Below, piece by piece: positions 63,530 to 64,000 of a stretch of DNA of 64,000 nt (positions are counted from its first letter, which is position 1; each line of letters begins with the position of its first letter). A program made the translations under genes and the position numbers. Source of the stretch: Primula veris (lineage: Eukaryota; Streptophyta; Magnoliopsida; Ericales; Primulaceae); contig OY821751.1 in the NCBI GenBank assembly GCA_963682055.1, positions 12,276,001 to 12,340,000 on the forward strand, given 5' to 3'. The notes beneath the pieces are model-generated. The model did no database searches. It worked only from the letters and a program-made list of their open reading frames with translations, and was not told the DNA's origin.

Positions 63530-63564
63530 CAATAAAAAAAAATATATATATAAAGATATATATA
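63530..63564. repeat. (AT)n-rich tract
   Basis: ATATATATATAAAGATATAT between the expansin promoter and the Copia LTR. A similar (AT)n tract lies in expansin intron 1 near 63008-63022. Confidence 0.8.
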
Positions 63565-63785
63565 TATATAGAAGTATATTATTGTACTATTGGGCTTGTA
63601 CTTTATGAGACTAAGTGGGCTTGTAACACTACCACTCTATCTATATAAAGAGGGTTAGATAAGGAGGGTTAGAGGTCTTTTATTTGATACACATTCTGAT
63701 TAATAAAGACATATTGTTTCCTCTCTCTATGTTCTCTCTATATCTCTTATATAATATATATATTGAGTTAATAAGACTCACAACA
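63565..63785 (+). repeat. 5' LTR of a Copia element that runs out of the window
   Basis: It contains GTATATTATTGTACTATTGG, TGGGCTTGTAACACTACCAC, CTATCTATATAAAGAGGG (TATA near 63645) and ends ACTCACAACA. It resembles the LTRs at 33002, 41696 and 42719. The start is not sharply defined. Confidence 0.7.
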
Positions 63786-64000
63786 CGTTGCTCACGAATA
63801 TTGGAGTAAAAGCAAGATCGGGGTATTAGTGAAGAATAGGGTTAATTTTCGAATATTGGGTTATAAAAATATGTACTACCCAAACTATCAGAAGCACAAT
63901 AAACAAAGTTTTTTGTATAACTAGCTACAAATATATACTATTCACAGAAACCATGACTTATAGCAACTGTTATATGTAAATTGTTAGGTTACGATTTATT
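63786..64000 (+). mobile_element. Start of the internal region of the right-edge Copia element
   Basis: CGTTGCTCACGAATATTGG follows the LTR and corresponds to 33179-33217 of the other Copia, where CGTTATCAGCATTTTGCTCACGAA is seen. This copy lacks about eleven bases of the primer-site region. No coding part lies inside the window. Confidence 0.6.

Overview
The window is nuclear DNA of a flowering plant, most likely a eudicot. The evidence is spliced genes with GT-AG introns, an alpha-expansin gene, an organelle-type mTERF gene fragment, plant telomere-type CCCTAAA repeats, and plant families of LTR retrotransposons and Mutator-like elements. I cannot name the species. Only the two edges hold host genes. 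The rest is a stack of transposable elements of different ages.

Layout. 1-3350: first exon of an mTERF-family gene on the minus strand (1151-1682), with a truncated copy and several decayed partial copies of the same stretch around it. 3351-21012: one 17.66-kb Ty3/Gypsy element of the Tat lineage. Its 568-bp LTRs look identical, its target duplication is TTTTG, and its 1972-residue gag-pol frame is intact. Between pol and the 3' LTR it carries about 10 kb that holds a satellite-like array and a series of genes on the opposite strand. One of these is a spliced gene of about 661 residues, two are further coiled-coil exons, and five are short single-exon coiled-coil genes, each with its own TATA box. 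21013-22907: AT-rich DNA with an ATT microsatellite.

22908-32641: a 9.7-kb Mutator-like composite element. Each end is a block of four 19-bp palindromes spaced 40 bp centre to centre. Inside are a plant mobile domain (PMD) gene, a 600-bp telomere-type array, related palindromes on the same 40-bp spacing, and a FAR1/MULE transposase gene whose 3' end encodes an OTU-type protease domain, now split by a frameshift.

33002-50527: nested Copia elements. A decayed plus-strand Copia (33002 to about 41920) contains a hAT-type MITE, a Mutator-type MITE and a rearranged SIRE-type LTR insertion. A second, related Copia (42719-50527, minus strand, target duplication ATTAC) has been overwritten in its middle by a truncated SIRE-type element with pol, an env-position ORF and a 1.3-kb LTR. 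The empty target site of the second Copia survives as a paralogous copy near 32815. 52119-56139: remains of a minus-strand Athila/Tat-like Gypsy gag, primer site and LTR. 56140-60441: SIRE-type gag fragment and two LTRs. 61460-63246: an intact three-exon alpha-expansin gene on the minus strand. 63565 to the end: the LTR and start of another Copia element, a few hundred bases upstream of the expansin promoter.

Two themes recur. First, short perfect palindromes sit at element ends and next to promoters, in the composite MULE, the Mutator MITE and the SIRE-type elements. They look like binding sites shared between element ends or LTRs and internal promoters. Second, several elements carry extra genes beyond those needed to move: antisense coiled-coil genes in the Tat element, PMD and OTU in the MULE, and the env-position ORF in the SIRE element.
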